Assembly (NCBI GenBank): GCA_937925715.1
Contig: CALAMG010000002.1
Location: 1 to 64,000, forward strand
DNA: 64,000 bases
From: an uncultured Collinsella sp.
GTDB taxonomy: Bacteria; Actinomycetota; Coriobacteriia; Coriobacteriales; Coriobacteriaceae
Direction: 5' to 3'
The first letter of the stretch is position 1; every line of letters begins with the position of its first letter. Below are positions 15,359 through 23,846 of the stretch, piece by piece. The notes beneath the pieces are model-generated. The model worked only from the letters and a program-made list of their open reading frames with translations, had not been told where the DNA came from and searched no databases. The translations under genes and the position numbers were made by a program.

Positions 15359-15676
15359 CTATGCCACAGGCTTAACGTCATCCATGACGACGTTATCCAT
15401 AGCAGCTCGATTGATTTGGTGAACGTAGATAGAAAGGCGGATGGCCGTGCGCGACTCCCCGTTAATGAGGATATCGGAGAACACGGGCGCGCAGGAAATA
15501 TCAAAACCGGTTGGAATCAAAAAACCGCGCGCGATAGCCACGGCCTTAATGGCCTGGTTGACAGCACCGGCACCGACACACTGGATGTTGACGGGTACAC
15601 CATCCTTGACCATGCCGGCGATGGCGCCGGCAACGGACGCGGGCGATGATTTGCTTGATACCTTCAGGCAATCCAT
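15359..15676 (-). CDS. spoVS: Stage V sporulation protein S (SpoVS)
   Basis: A 105-aa Alba-like small protein: DCLKVSSKSSPASVAGAIAGM, VGAGAVNQAIKAVAIARGFL and DISCAPVFSDI are the family core. In Bacillus it is needed for coat assembly and normal division; its biochemical role, probably nucleic-acid binding, is unsettled. The ATG at 15676 has AGGAG; the longer reading to 15751 would run to the ATPase stop. It is close to rny, as in several Firmicutes and deep-branching bacteria. No sporulation genes are seen, so a role outside sporulation is inferred. The C-terminal 15 residues are extra. Confidence 0.93.
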   Translation of the reverse strand: MDCLKVSSKSSPASVAGAIAGMVKDGVPVNIQCVGAGAVNQAIKAVAIARGFLIPTGFDISCAPVFSDILINGESRTAIRLSIYVHQINRAAMDNVVMDDVKPVA

Positions 15677-15750
15677 GAAGAAACTCCTGCGTTTAAAAGT
15701 ACGTTTTAACTGCAATAACTTTATCGTACCGAGTGGACTCGGTAAAGGCA

Positions 15751-16836
15751 CTATTCCTCTTTGGCAAGATCGAAGGTCACAGTGATTCGATCACGCGAAA
15801 CACGAATCTTTGGGTCGCCGCAAAGGTTGAGATAGTACCGGGCGGCAAGGTCATTAAAGTCACGCTCCACAGCACGCGAAAACTGTGCCATGTCATCCTT
15901 GGCAATACGTAGCCCGCGACGATCCTTCGCAAGATCGACAGGAGCCGACACATGCGAGGACGAATCACGCTCGCGCAGCAGACGCGCGGTCACACCGCGA
16001 ACGGGCTTAATCTGCCCTGCCAAAATGCGATGAGCCGTGCGCTCGGACATCTCAAGACCCAAACCCGAACAGATACGGATAAAGTCCTCGGCATCAGAGG
16101 CAAGGCCTAAACGATCGACAACCGGAAGCTCACTCTCGTCATCAATGAACAGGAGACGCGACGTATCGAGCCGACTTGACGCCTGAGCATAAAGGGTCGC
16201 GGCAATCTCAGACGGAGAACCAAGATAGACATCGCAACCACGCAACTCCTCGAGCGCAAACTCACAAGCAGCGCGAATAATATTATGCGGGCCGCGAGCA
16301 CAGACATAACGTCCGTCCTCATCCTTGATGGCCTGGGGCCAGCTGGACTGATCGGCACGCTCACTGAGGCGGTCGGCCGCAACGCTCACCTTAAAGGCTG
16401 AACCAAGATCGACACCGGACGTGAGCACACGGGCCTCGTCGGTGTTCTGCTTGATCGAAAACAATGCCATGCCACGACCGTGAACGCCCCAACGGTCCAT
16501 CTTCATGCTCTCGAGCTTGGAGGTAACACGGGCATCGAAGATTCGCTCTTGCATATCTTGCGGAACGCCCGAACCGTTGTCCAGAAAGACAAGCGTGCGG
16601 ACGCCATCTTCCTTGGTCGTGGCGAGATAAACCTTGTCGGCGCCGGCATCGCGAGCATTACGGAGCATTTCAATGACGATATCCTCGACATGCTGAATGT
16701 CGTGCTTTGCCTGGCGCCGCTCGGCCTCCGAAACACGGAGGCGGACATACCCCTCGCCAAGGTTCTCCTCGACGCGAAGGTTGCCCTCCCCCGACATCGA
16801 CGCGATAAATGAGATGAGCTCGTTCGCGTCGCTCAT
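15751..16836 (-). CDS. GHKL-fold ATPase of unknown function, between rny and spoVS
   Basis: A 361-aa protein with a Hsp90/MutL/histidine-kinase type ATP site at its N-terminus: N-box EMLRNARDAGAD (Glu56, Asn60), G1 LDNGSGVP (Asp86-Gly90) and G2 WGVHGRGMALF (116-126). The pattern with Asp-Ala-Gly-Ala after the N-box and GVHGRGM is closer to MutL/Hsp90-like ATPases than to sensor kinases. No dimerisation-phosphoacceptor, membrane or receiver domain is seen. Residues about 200-360 match nothing I recognise. It starts 1 nt after rny ends and is followed by spoVS, so it is likely a partner in the same process. Substrate unknown. Confidence 0.75.
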   Translation of the reverse strand: MSDANELISFIASMSGEGNLRVEENLGEGYVRLRVSEAERRQAKHDIQHVEDIVIEMLRNARDAGADKVYLATTKEDGVRTLVFLDNGSGVPQDMQERIFDARVTSKLESMKMDRWGVHGRGMALFSIKQNTDEARVLTSGVDLGSAFKVSVAADRLSERADQSSWPQAIKDEDGRYVCARGPHNIIRAACEFALEELRGCDVYLGSPSEIAATLYAQASSRLDTSRLLFIDDESELPVVDRLGLASDAEDFIRICSGLGLEMSERTAHRILAGQIKPVRGVTARLLRERDSSSHVSAPVDLAKDRRGLRIAKDDMAQFSRAVERDFNDLAARYYLNLCGDPKIRVSRDRITVTFDLAKEE

Positions 16837-16837
16837 G

Positions 16838-18388
16838 TTATTTAGCGATATCGACAGCGCGGCTCTCGCGAATCACGACGACGCGCACCTGACCGGGATA
16901 CTCCATCTCTTCCTCAATCTGATGGGCGATATCGTGAGCCAGGACCGTGGACTGGGCATCGGAGATCTTGTCCGGCTGAACCATGACATGGACCTCGCGA
17001 CCAGCCTGCATGGCATAGGTACGCTCGACGCCATCATGAGAGTTGGCGATCTCCTCGAGCTTCTCAAGACGCTTGATGTAGTTCTCGGCAGACTCGCGAC
17101 GGGCACCGGGGCGAGAGGCAGAGACAGCATCGGCGGCCTGTACCAGGACATCAAGCACCGTGTTGGGGTCGACGTCGGCATGGTGAGCCTCGATAGCGTG
17201 GACGATAACGGGCTTCTCGCCATAACGACGGGCAAGCTCGGCGCCGATGACGGCATGCGGGCCCTCGACGTCGTGGTCAATTGCCTTGCCCAGGTCGTGC
17301 AGCAGGCCGGCGCGCTTGGCGGTCACAACGTCCAGGCCAAGCTCGGAAGCCATCACGCCGCACAGATCAGAGACCTCTAGGGAGTGCTGAAGCACGTTCT
17401 GACCAAACGAAGTACGGTAGCGCAGGGCACCAAGGGTCTTGACGATCTCGGGGTGCAGGTCGTGGATGCCGGTATCGAAGGCAGCCTGCTCGCCAGCCTC
17501 GCGCACGCGCTGCTGAACCAAGTCGGCAGCCTTGTGATACATCTCCTCGATGCGGGCAGGGTGAATGCGGCCGTCGGCGATGAGATTCTCGAGGGCGACA
17601 CGGGCAGTCTCACGACGGACCGGGTCGAAGCTCGAAAGAACGACGGTCTCGGGCGTGTCGTCGATCACGAGGTTGACGCCGGAAACCTGCTCGAAGGTGC
17701 GGATGTTGCGACCCTCGCGACCGATGATACGGCCCTTGAGGTCATCGGAGGGAATGTGCACGGAGGTAACGGTGACCTCGGCAGTGTGGTCGGCAGCGCA
17801 GCGCTGAATCGCCAGGGACAGAATCTCCTGGGCGGTCTTGTGGCACTCGGCGCGAACCTGCTGCTCGGACTCGCGAATAATCGTGGCGGCCTCGTGGGTG
17901 ACCTCGCAGCGAACCTTATCGAGGAGCTCCTTGTGGGCGTCCTCGCGGGTCAGGTCGGCGATGCGCTCGAGCTCGGAGGTCTGCTTTGCGCAGAGCTCCT
18001 CGAGCTCGCGGGAGCGCTTCTCGACCTGACCGGCCTGGCTGGACAGCTGATGCTCGCGCTTGTCGAGAGCGTCGTTGCGGCGATCAAGGGATTCCTCGCG
18101 CTGCATCACTCGGTTCTCGAGCGTACGAATCTCGTTCTTACGCTGCTTGTCCTCGGCCTCGGCGGCCTGCTTGTTCTTGATGATCTCCTCTTTAGCCTCG
18201 AGCAGAGCCTCTTTTTTGAGGGTCTCGGCCTGACGCTTAGCATCACCGATCAGGGACTCAGCCTGTGCGTGTGCCGACTGGATCTTTTCGTCGGCCTCGT
18301 GAAGACTACCCTGCTTGGCGGTGCGCATGTAGGCAATTGCGGCGATGGCACCCAAAACGATGCCAACGAGCGCTGCGATGATAGGCAT
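16838..18388 (-). CDS. rny: Ribonuclease Y
   Basis: A 516-aa membrane-anchored endoribonuclease that starts mRNA decay. One N-terminal transmembrane segment (about 1-20), a long Glu/Lys/Gln-rich coiled coil (about 25-190), a KH domain (GRIIGREGRNIRTFE) and an HD domain with LLHDLGKAIDH and the downstream HHAD. The ATG at 18388 is the right start: GGAG at 18395-18398 overlaps an in-frame GTG at 18394, which therefore cannot be used. A strong promoter lies upstream (18555-18583). It heads the rny-ATPase-spoVS-miaB-miaA-hflX run. Confidence 0.97.
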   Translation of the reverse strand: MPIIAALVGIVLGAIAAIAYMRTAKQGSLHEADEKIQSAHAQAESLIGDAKRQAETLKKEALLEAKEEIIKNKQAAEAEDKQRKNEIRTLENRVMQREESLDRRNDALDKREHQLSSQAGQVEKRSRELEELCAKQTSELERIADLTREDAHKELLDKVRCEVTHEAATIIRESEQQVRAECHKTAQEILSLAIQRCAADHTAEVTVTSVHIPSDDLKGRIIGREGRNIRTFEQVSGVNLVIDDTPETVVLSSFDPVRRETARVALENLIADGRIHPARIEEMYHKAADLVQQRVREAGEQAAFDTGIHDLHPEIVKTLGALRYRTSFGQNVLQHSLEVSDLCGVMASELGLDVVTAKRAGLLHDLGKAIDHDVEGPHAVIGAELARRYGEKPVIVHAIEAHHADVDPNTVLDVLVQAADAVSASRPGARRESAENYIKRLEKLEEIANSHDGVERTYAMQAGREVHVMVQPDKISDAQSTVLAHDIAHQIEEEMEYPGQVRVVVIRESRAVDIAK

Positions 18389-18554
18389 GCTCACTCCTTT
18401 TTATGGATTCGTTACACAACAAAGCGAACCGTCCTTACGAACGGCTCGCGACATTTGAGTAATATGGGCGCAGCTTATGCGGGTCGGATACAGATAAACA
18501 TATAAACAAACTCATCACAGATGAGCACATATCACAAAGCAAATGACAGTGTTT

Positions 18555-18583
18555 ATCGTACGTTGAACCACAACAACTGTCAA
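18555..18583 (-). promoter_or_regulatory. Sigma-70-type promoter of rny
   Basis: On the minus strand TTGACA (18578-18583) and TACGAT (18555-18560) are separated by exactly 17 bp. The predicted leader is about 160 nt and contains a weak hairpin near 18424-18450. Confidence 0.75.
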
Positions 18584-18645
18584 ATAAATGGCCCCAGCAC
18601 GGCGGCTAAAACGCGGTGAACGGCAGGACCACAAAACGCATACGC

Positions 18646-19338
18646 CTAAACCGCACATTCCTCGCGTTCGGCATCGAGACGTGCCTTAACGGCATCGGCG
18701 GCGATGTGATACGAGAAGCCCTTGCCCATCAAAAACCGAACCAGTTTTTCGAATCCGCGCGTCTCTGGAACACGCCGCTTGGCGAGCAGAGCTGACGCAC
18801 GCTCCAAATCGTCTTCGACGGCAAAATAATCCTCGGGATAACCGGGAATGTCATCGAGCACGACATGACGGCGCTTGAGCTCGGTCTCGATTTTGCGCTG
18901 TCCCCAACCGCGCCGCTTGCGCTCCTCGATAAAGTACGAGCAAAAGCGGCTCTCGTCTAAAAAGCGATACTCGGTGGCGCGCTCGACGGCGAAATCGATC
19001 GCAGGCTGGTGAAAGCCGTAGCGAGCCAGCTTGTCACGGACCTCACCCGTCGCATGGTCGCGGCGCGATAACATCTCGGTCACCATGGTAAGTGCACATT
19101 TACGCTCGATGAGCTGCACCGCCTCACGAAAGTTGCCCCAATCGCAGGGAAGATCGGGGCGGTTTTTGACATACAGCCGCGCGACCCGCACGGGAATCCA
19201 AATGGACCGCTCAAAACCGCCCTCAAGCTCACAATCGATATGTGCGCAAGGCTTTTTGGACGCATATCCGCTCGAGAACGAGGAGGCCGCCTTCTTATCG
19301 GGATAGACGACCGTGGCCTCGGTCACCGTATACGACAT
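18646..19338 (-). CDS. recX: Regulatory protein RecX
   Basis: A 230-aa modulator that inhibits RecA filaments. The RecX helical repeats are visible: ALTMVTEMLSRRDHATGEVRDKL, FLDESRFCSYFIEERKRRGWGQRKI and the C-terminal RFLMGKGFSYHIAADAV. The N-terminal 65 residues are an extension outside the RecX core. It follows recA by 11 nt and is surely co-transcribed. A 257-nt gap with its own promoter separates it from rny. Confidence 0.93.
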   Translation of the reverse strand: MSYTVTEATVVYPDKKAASSFSSGYASKKPCAHIDCELEGGFERSIWIPVRVARLYVKNRPDLPCDWGNFREAVQLIERKCALTMVTEMLSRRDHATGEVRDKLARYGFHQPAIDFAVERATEYRFLDESRFCSYFIEERKRRGWGQRKIETELKRRHVVLDDIPGYPEDYFAVEDDLERASALLAKRRVPETRGFEKLVRFLMGKGFSYHIAADAVKARLDAEREECAV

Positions 19339-19349
19339 GAGCGTAACCG

Positions 19350-20498
19350 CTACTCGTCGTCATCATCGAGCATGGCGGAACCATCGATAGCGTAAAGCTC
19401 GTCAAACTCCTCAGGCGCAGGCTGATCGGTCAGCTCAACCTCGGACGGAGCATCGTCATCAAACTCAAGCCCGCAGGCAAGGCGGACCTTATGCTCAATC
19501 TCGTCAGCGCAATCGGGGTGTTCGCGCAGGAACGCCTTGGCGGCCTCGCGACCGTTGCCGAGCTTGTCCTCGCCATAGGCAAACCAGGAGCCCATCTTCT
19601 TGCAGATGCCGCACTCGACAGCCATGTCCAAGATCGAGCCCTCCTTAGAGATGCCCGTACCATACATGATGTCGAACTCAGCAGAACGGAACGGAGCTGC
19701 CACCTTGTTCTTAACGACCTTGGCGCGCACGCGGTTACCGATAACCTCGTCCTTAAGCTTAATGCTGTCGATGCGGCGAATGTCGATACGCACCGAAGAG
19801 AAGAACTTAAGGGCGCGGCCGCCCGTCGTGGTCTCGGGATTGCCGAACATGACGCCGATCTTCTCACGCAGCTGGTTAATGAAGATGCACGTCGTGTTGG
19901 ACTTGGACAGCGAGCCGGCGAGCTTGCGGAGCGCCTGGCTCATCAGGCGAGCCTGAAGACCGACCGTAGTGTCGCCGATTTCTCCCTCGATCTCGGCACG
20001 CGGGGTCAGCGCGGCGACGGAGTCGACGACGATAGCATCGATGGCGCCGGAACGCACGAGCATGTCAACAATCTCGAGCGCCTGCTCACCCGTATCGGGC
20101 TGGGAAATCAGTACCTCGTCGATATCCACGCCGATGCGCGCGGCATACGTGGGATCAAGCGCGTGCTCGGCATCGATAAATGCCACAACGCCACCCATTG
20201 CCTGGGCCTCGGCCAGGATCTCGAGCGAAAGCGTCGTCTTACCGGAGGACTCAGGACCGTAAATCTCGACGATACGGCCGCGCGGCACGCCGCCGATACC
20301 CAGCGCGGCATCGAGGGCCAGGGCGCCCGTGGGAATGGCCTCGACCTCGAGCTCGGGGCCACCGTCGCCGTACCTCATGATGGAACCCTGGCCGAATTTC
20401 TTCTCGATCTCGGCCTTGGTGGTGGCGATCATCTCATCGCGCTCTTTACCCGTCGTGCGAGCATGAACGGTACGTACGGGACCTGAATTCTTGGCCAT
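19350..20498 (-). CDS. recA: Recombinase A
   Basis: A 382-aa ATP-dependent strand-exchange protein and LexA co-protease. Walker A GPESSGKTT (residues 81-89), the conserved FGQGSIMRYGD start, VVDSVAALTPRAEIEGE (L1 region) and FINQLREKIGVMFGNPETTTGG (L2). The C-terminal 40 residues are acidic (EELYAIDG...DDDDE). The ATG at 20498 follows GAGGAGGG; the extension to 20519 is rejected. Its promoter holds an SOS box, and CCAAA iterons lie further upstream. Confidence 0.98.
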   Translation of the reverse strand: MAKNSGPVRTVHARTTGKERDEMIATTKAEIEKKFGQGSIMRYGDGGPELEVEAIPTGALALDAALGIGGVPRGRIVEIYGPESSGKTTLSLEILAEAQAMGGVVAFIDAEHALDPTYAARIGVDIDEVLISQPDTGEQALEIVDMLVRSGAIDAIVVDSVAALTPRAEIEGEIGDTTVGLQARLMSQALRKLAGSLSKSNTTCIFINQLREKIGVMFGNPETTTGGRALKFFSSVRIDIRRIDSIKLKDEVIGNRVRAKVVKNKVAAPFRSAEFDIMYGTGISKEGSILDMAVECGICKKMGSWFAYGEDKLGNGREAAKAFLREHPDCADEIEHKVRLACGLEFDDDAPSEVELTDQPAPEEFDELYAIDGSAMLDDDDE

Positions 20499-20528
20499 GA
20501 ATAGCCCTCCTCTTAACAACCTGCATCG

Positions 20529-20557
20529 ATAATAAACGAACGGCTGTTCGTGGTCAA
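20529..20557 (-). promoter_or_regulatory. recA promoter with SOS box in the spacer
   Basis: On the minus strand TTGACC (20552-20557) and TATTAT (20529-20534) are 17 bp apart. The spacer contains a perfect SOS box, CGAAC-GGCT-GTTCG (20537-20550), so LexA would block the polymerase directly. Confidence 0.9.
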
Positions 20558-20589
20558 CCGTTCAGGCCAATCATATGCAGGCGGTCTTT

Positions 20590-20650
20590 CCAAAACCCAA
20601 CCAAACGCCGACCAAACACTGACCAAATACTTGACCACAAAGGACCAAAT
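20590..20650 (-). promoter_or_regulatory. CCAAA/TTTGG iteron array upstream of recA
   Basis: Six copies of CCAAA (TTTGG on the coding strand; one degenerate as CCACAA) begin at 20590, 20601, 20612, 20623, 20635 and 20645. Spacings are 11, 11, 11, 12 and 10 bp, about one helical turn. The array starts 33 bp upstream of the recA -35 box. A two-copy version at 11-bp spacing lies upstream of comEA. Confidence 0.65.
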
Positions 20651-20724
20651 ATGAACAAGGCAGGCAAAAATACATCTACAACCAGCACAAACGCTAAATT
20701 TGTCAGAGGTCCCTATCTCCACAA

Positions 20725-20748
20725 TTAAGGGGCCCTAAGGCCCCTTAA
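20725..20748 (-). terminator. Hairpin after cinA
   Basis: Perfect 10-bp stem TTAAGGGGCC / GGCCCCTTAA with a CTAA loop, 7 nt beyond the cinA stop. The T-tract is short (TTAATTGT), so termination may be partial. Confidence 0.7.
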
Positions 20749-20755
20749 AACATGT

Positions 20756-21292
20756 CTATTCCATAGAGTTGAGCACAAGGGCAATGCGCCCCAATGCCTC
20801 CGCGACCGCATGGGCACGAACACACGAACGGTCGCCCTCATAGTGGCAGCGCACAGAGTCCACGACCGGCACGCCCCCATCGGCGGAACGATGCGCCCAG
20901 CCAATATAGAAAGTGCCCGCCGGATCGTCCTCAGCGCCACCGCCGGGGCCGGCATAACCCGTTGCGCTCACTGCAATATCGCTCTGGTACAGCTCCAGCG
21001 AACCCACCGCCATCTCGCGCGCGGTCTGATGCGACACCGCGGTATAGCGGTCGAGCGTCTCCTGCTCAACACCAAGAACACGATGCTTAATCTCATCGCA
21101 ATAGGTCACCGCACCGCCACGCAGCACCGCCGAGGCGCCCGGGATATCGGCAATCGTCGAGGCGATCATACCCGCCGTCAGCGACTCAGCCGTCGAAACC
21201 GTCACGCCCCGAGCGCTCGCGCGCTCGACAATATCACGCGCCAGCTCCTCGTTATGTGCGGAAATCTGCTCAAAAGAGTCCGTCATACCCAC
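20756..21292 (-). CDS. cinA: CinA C-terminal-domain protein (nicotinamide-nucleotide amidase, PncC type)
   Basis: A 178-aa protein consisting only of the CinA C-terminal domain, which deamidates NMN to NaMN in pyridine-nucleotide recycling. Seen: VSTAESLTAGMIASTIADIPGAS with the catalytic Ser, GGAVTYCDEIKHRVLGV and SATGYAGPGGG. The N-terminal MoCF-like domain found in full CinA is absent, so it is the short PncC form. The order pgsA-cinA-recA is a classic conserved cluster. GTG at 21292 and ATG at 21286 are both possible; no ribosome site decides. Confidence 0.9.
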   Translation of the reverse strand: MGMTDSFEQISAHNEELARDIVERASARGVTVSTAESLTAGMIASTIADIPGASAVLRGGAVTYCDEIKHRVLGVEQETLDRYTAVSHQTAREMAVGSLELYQSDIAVSATGYAGPGGGAEDDPAGTFYIGWAHRSADGGVPVVDSVRCHYEGDRSCVRAHAVAEALGRIALVLNSME

Positions 21293-21298
21293 CAGGAC

Positions 21299-21937
21299 CT
21301 AGACCGAAAAGACGATCTTGCGGCAGTTCCAGAAGTACTGAGCGCCCGAGATAACGGTCAGGATAACGGCCACGGCGTACAGGAAGCGTGACACCGAGTA
21401 GATACCGAGCGTCAGCGCCACCGGGGCCAGGTTAAGGCCAGACATCGCAAAGACGCACAGATAGCCGCAGATGGAAACCATCGTAGTCGCCGTCTTGTAC
21501 TTGCCGAGCTTATCGGCGGCAACGACCACACCGGCCGCACTCGCGACCATGCGCAGGGCGCTCACCAGCAGCTCGCGGAACAAGATAATGAACACCGACC
21601 ACACGGTTACGGTACCAAAATCCAAGAACAGAAGCAGAGCCGAGAACACGAGCAACTTATCGGCGATGGGATCCAGGAACTTACCGAAGTCGGTGATCTC
21701 GTTGCGCGAACGAGCCAGGTAGCCATCAACCTTATCGGTGCACGACAGGATGACGTACAGAACAAAGGCGGCAGCGGCGAGCGGGCCGTCGAAGGTGCTC
21801 CAATCCGTACCGGCAACGCTTGTGTGAGACAGCGCCGACACGATCATGAACACTGGAATGAAGACGATGCGCACGCACGTCACGATGTTGGCGGGCGTCC
21901 AGACACTCGTCAGTTCCTTATTGCTCTCGTTAGCCAC
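21299..21937 (-). CDS. pgsA: CDP-diacylglycerol-glycerol-3-phosphate 3-phosphatidyltransferase
   Basis: A 212-aa membrane enzyme making phosphatidylglycerol-phosphate, the committed step to phosphatidylglycerol. Signature DG-x2-AR-x8-G-x3-D-x3-D complete (Asp71, Gly72, Ala75, Arg76, Gly85, Asp89, Asp93); about five transmembrane segments; N-terminal TPANIVTCVRI typical of PgsA. It sits between rimO and cinA as in many Firmicutes, which supports PgsA rather than another CDP-alcohol enzyme. It starts 9 nt after rimO. A more divergent paralogue is at 325-1029. Confidence 0.93.
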   Translation of the reverse strand: MANESNKELTSVWTPANIVTCVRIVFIPVFMIVSALSHTSVAGTDWSTFDGPLAAAAFVLYVILSCTDKVDGYLARSRNEITDFGKFLDPIADKLLVFSALLLFLDFGTVTVWSVFIILFRELLVSALRMVASAAGVVVAADKLGKYKTATTMVSICGYLCVFAMSGLNLAPVALTLGIYSVSRFLYAVAVILTVISGAQYFWNCRKIVFSV

Positions 21938-21946
21938 GACGCTCTC

Positions 21947-23296
21947 CTACTCCACAACATGACCGATAAGCTCGTAGCAGAAGCTATCGGTAAACTCGAC
22001 CGTCAGAATATCGCCAACAGATACCTCGCTGGCATCCAGATGCACCGCGCCATCGGAATCGGGTGCCTGGAACCAGGCATGTCCGATGAGCTCGGCACCG
22101 TCCTCGGTCTCCTCGATACCGTCGACAATCACCTGGGCGCGCTCGCCCACGTGCGCGGCAGTCGCGGCAAAGCCGAGCGACTCGGCAAGATCCATAGCCT
22201 CCTGGGCGCGCTCGAGCTTAACCTCTTCGTCGACCTGACCTTCCATCTTGGCGGCCAGGCTACCCTCCTCCTGCGAGTAGGCAAACACACTCGTGTAGTC
22301 AAAGCCCACGGCGTCCATAAAGTCAATGAGATCGCGGAACTCGTCGTCGGTCTCGGTCGGGAACCCTACCATGGCTGTGGAGCGGATCACGATACCGGGG
22401 ATGCGCTCGCGCAGGTCGCGGAACAGGTCCTCGAGCTCCTGGCGCGAACCGGAGCGGCGCATGGCCTTGAGGATGCGCGCGTCACAGTGCTGCACGGGGA
22501 TATCGATATAGGGCAGCACCTCGGGCGTATCGCGAATGGTCTCGATAAGCTCGTCAGTCATGCCCTCGGGCTGCAGGTAGAGTACGCGGACCCACACGTT
22601 ATGAGGACGCACCGCCTCAGCAACGGCCTGCAACAGCTGCGCCAGATTGCGCGGCGCGCCCTCGGCGAGGTCCTCATCGGCAAAGTCGGTACCCCAGATG
22701 CCCGTGTCCTGACCGATCAGAACGATCTCGCGCACGCCACCGGCGACCAGGTCGCGCACCTCGGAGATAATGCTCTCGGCATTACGCGAGTGATAACGAC
22801 CGCGGATATACGGGATCATGCAGAAGCTACAGAAGCGGTTGCAGCCATCGGAGATCTTGACGTAGGCAACAGCGCCCTCGACGGTACGCTTGACCTGCGG
22901 AATATAGGCGGCAATCTCGCGCTCGACACCCAGCACGTCATCGATGACCGCCACGATGCCGTCTTCCTCGTCGGCCTTCACAAAGGCCGCGACCTCGGGC
23001 AGCTCGTCGGGCAGGTCATCGCCGTAGCGTGACGGCACGCAGCCGCACATGACGATCGGGCAAGAACGAACGCCGTCCTGCACCTCGTTGGCAAGCTCGA
23101 GCGTGGTCTCGATGCTCTCGGACGTTGCAGAGGCAAGGAACGAGCACGTATTGACGATGGCGATATCGGCATCCTGCGGATCGAATGCCTCCTCGTAGCC
23201 CGCGGCGGTCAGCAGCGAACGCATACGGTCGGTATCGACCTCGTTCTTGGCGCACCCGAGGGTGATATAGAGCACGGAGCCCAACGGAGTATCCAT
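21947..23296 (-). CDS. rimO: Ribosomal protein S12 methylthiotransferase RimO
   Basis: A 449-aa radical SAM enzyme that methylthiolates the conserved Asp of ribosomal protein S12. N-terminal domain with VLYITLGCAKNEVDTDRM, NTCSFLASA and MCGCVPSR cysteines; radical SAM motif CNRFCSFCMIPYIRGR; C-terminal TRAM domain (VGDILTVEFTDSFCYELIG). The TLGCAKNEVD start and the SFL...SE segment separate RimO from MiaB and MtaB. Placed between yajQ and pgsA. Confidence 0.96.
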   Translation of the reverse strand: MDTPLGSVLYITLGCAKNEVDTDRMRSLLTAAGYEEAFDPQDADIAIVNTCSFLASATSESIETTLELANEVQDGVRSCPIVMCGCVPSRYGDDLPDELPEVAAFVKADEEDGIVAVIDDVLGVEREIAAYIPQVKRTVEGAVAYVKISDGCNRFCSFCMIPYIRGRYHSRNAESIISEVRDLVAGGVREIVLIGQDTGIWGTDFADEDLAEGAPRNLAQLLQAVAEAVRPHNVWVRVLYLQPEGMTDELIETIRDTPEVLPYIDIPVQHCDARILKAMRRSGSRQELEDLFRDLRERIPGIVIRSTAMVGFPTETDDEFRDLIDFMDAVGFDYTSVFAYSQEEGSLAAKMEGQVDEEVKLERAQEAMDLAESLGFAATAAHVGERAQVIVDGIEETEDGAELIGHAWFQAPDSDGAVHLDASEVSVGDILTVEFTDSFCYELIGHVVE

Positions 23297-23322
23297 GTTG
23301 GAGAGCGGTCCTTTCGAATGAA

Positions 23323-23820
23323 TTAACGGTAGTTAGTGAACTGCAGCGGCTGACCGTAGTCCTGGTCGCGCAGGAACTGGATCACGGTCTGCAGCGCATC
23401 CTTGGAAGCGGAGGAAACACGCAGTTTATCGGCCTCAATCGTCACCTTGACCTTGAGCTTCTGATCCTTGATGTCCTTATTGATCTTCTTGGCAGTCGTC
23501 TGGTCGATACCCTCGACGATATGACCGAGCACACGCACGGTACCACCCGATGCAGCCTGAGGCGCATCCCAGGACACGGCCTTAAGATCGATGCCGCGCT
23601 TGATGAGCTTGGAGCTCAGGACATCGATAATCTGCTTGGAGACAAAGTCGGCCGGGGCGTTGATCGTAAAAAGCTTGTCGCCCTTCGAAAGCTCGATGGT
23701 AGCGCCGGAGTCCTTCAGGTCATAGCGCTGGGAAATCTCGCGCGTGGTCTGCTGGAAGGCATTGTCGACCTCCTGCATATTGACCTCGGACACGACGTCG
23801 AAGCTGGAATCTTTAGCCAT
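23323..23820 (-). CDS. YajQ-family nucleotide-binding protein
   Basis: A 165-aa protein with the two ferredoxin-like YajQ/UPF0234 halves: SSFDVVSEVNMQEVDNAF at the start, RYDLKDSGATIEL, and the C-terminal VSSASKDALQTVIQFLRDQDYG. In Xanthomonas and Pseudomonas members bind cyclic di-GMP or tRNA/rRNA; the role in Gram-positives is unknown. Full length. It follows the RodZ-like gene by 26 nt and precedes rimO. Confidence 0.93.
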   Translation of the reverse strand: MAKDSSFDVVSEVNMQEVDNAFQQTTREISQRYDLKDSGATIELSKGDKLFTINAPADFVSKQIIDVLSSKLIKRGIDLKAVSWDAPQAASGGTVRVLGHIVEGIDQTTAKKINKDIKDQKLKVKVTIEADKLRVSSASKDALQTVIQFLRDQDYGQPLQFTNYR

Positions 23821-23846
23821 GGTTAATCCTTTCGCTTACGAGCGGC

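Noticed and set aside
17384..18505. 373-codon Leu/Gly/Val-rich open frame antisense to rny
   Set aside because: The hydrophobic composition mimics a membrane protein but mirrors the rny coiled coil; no start signal.
20590..20650. The CCAAA array as a replication origin or plasmid iteron
   Set aside because: No dnaA, rep gene or DnaA boxes (TTATCCACA) are nearby; the position suggests promoter control.
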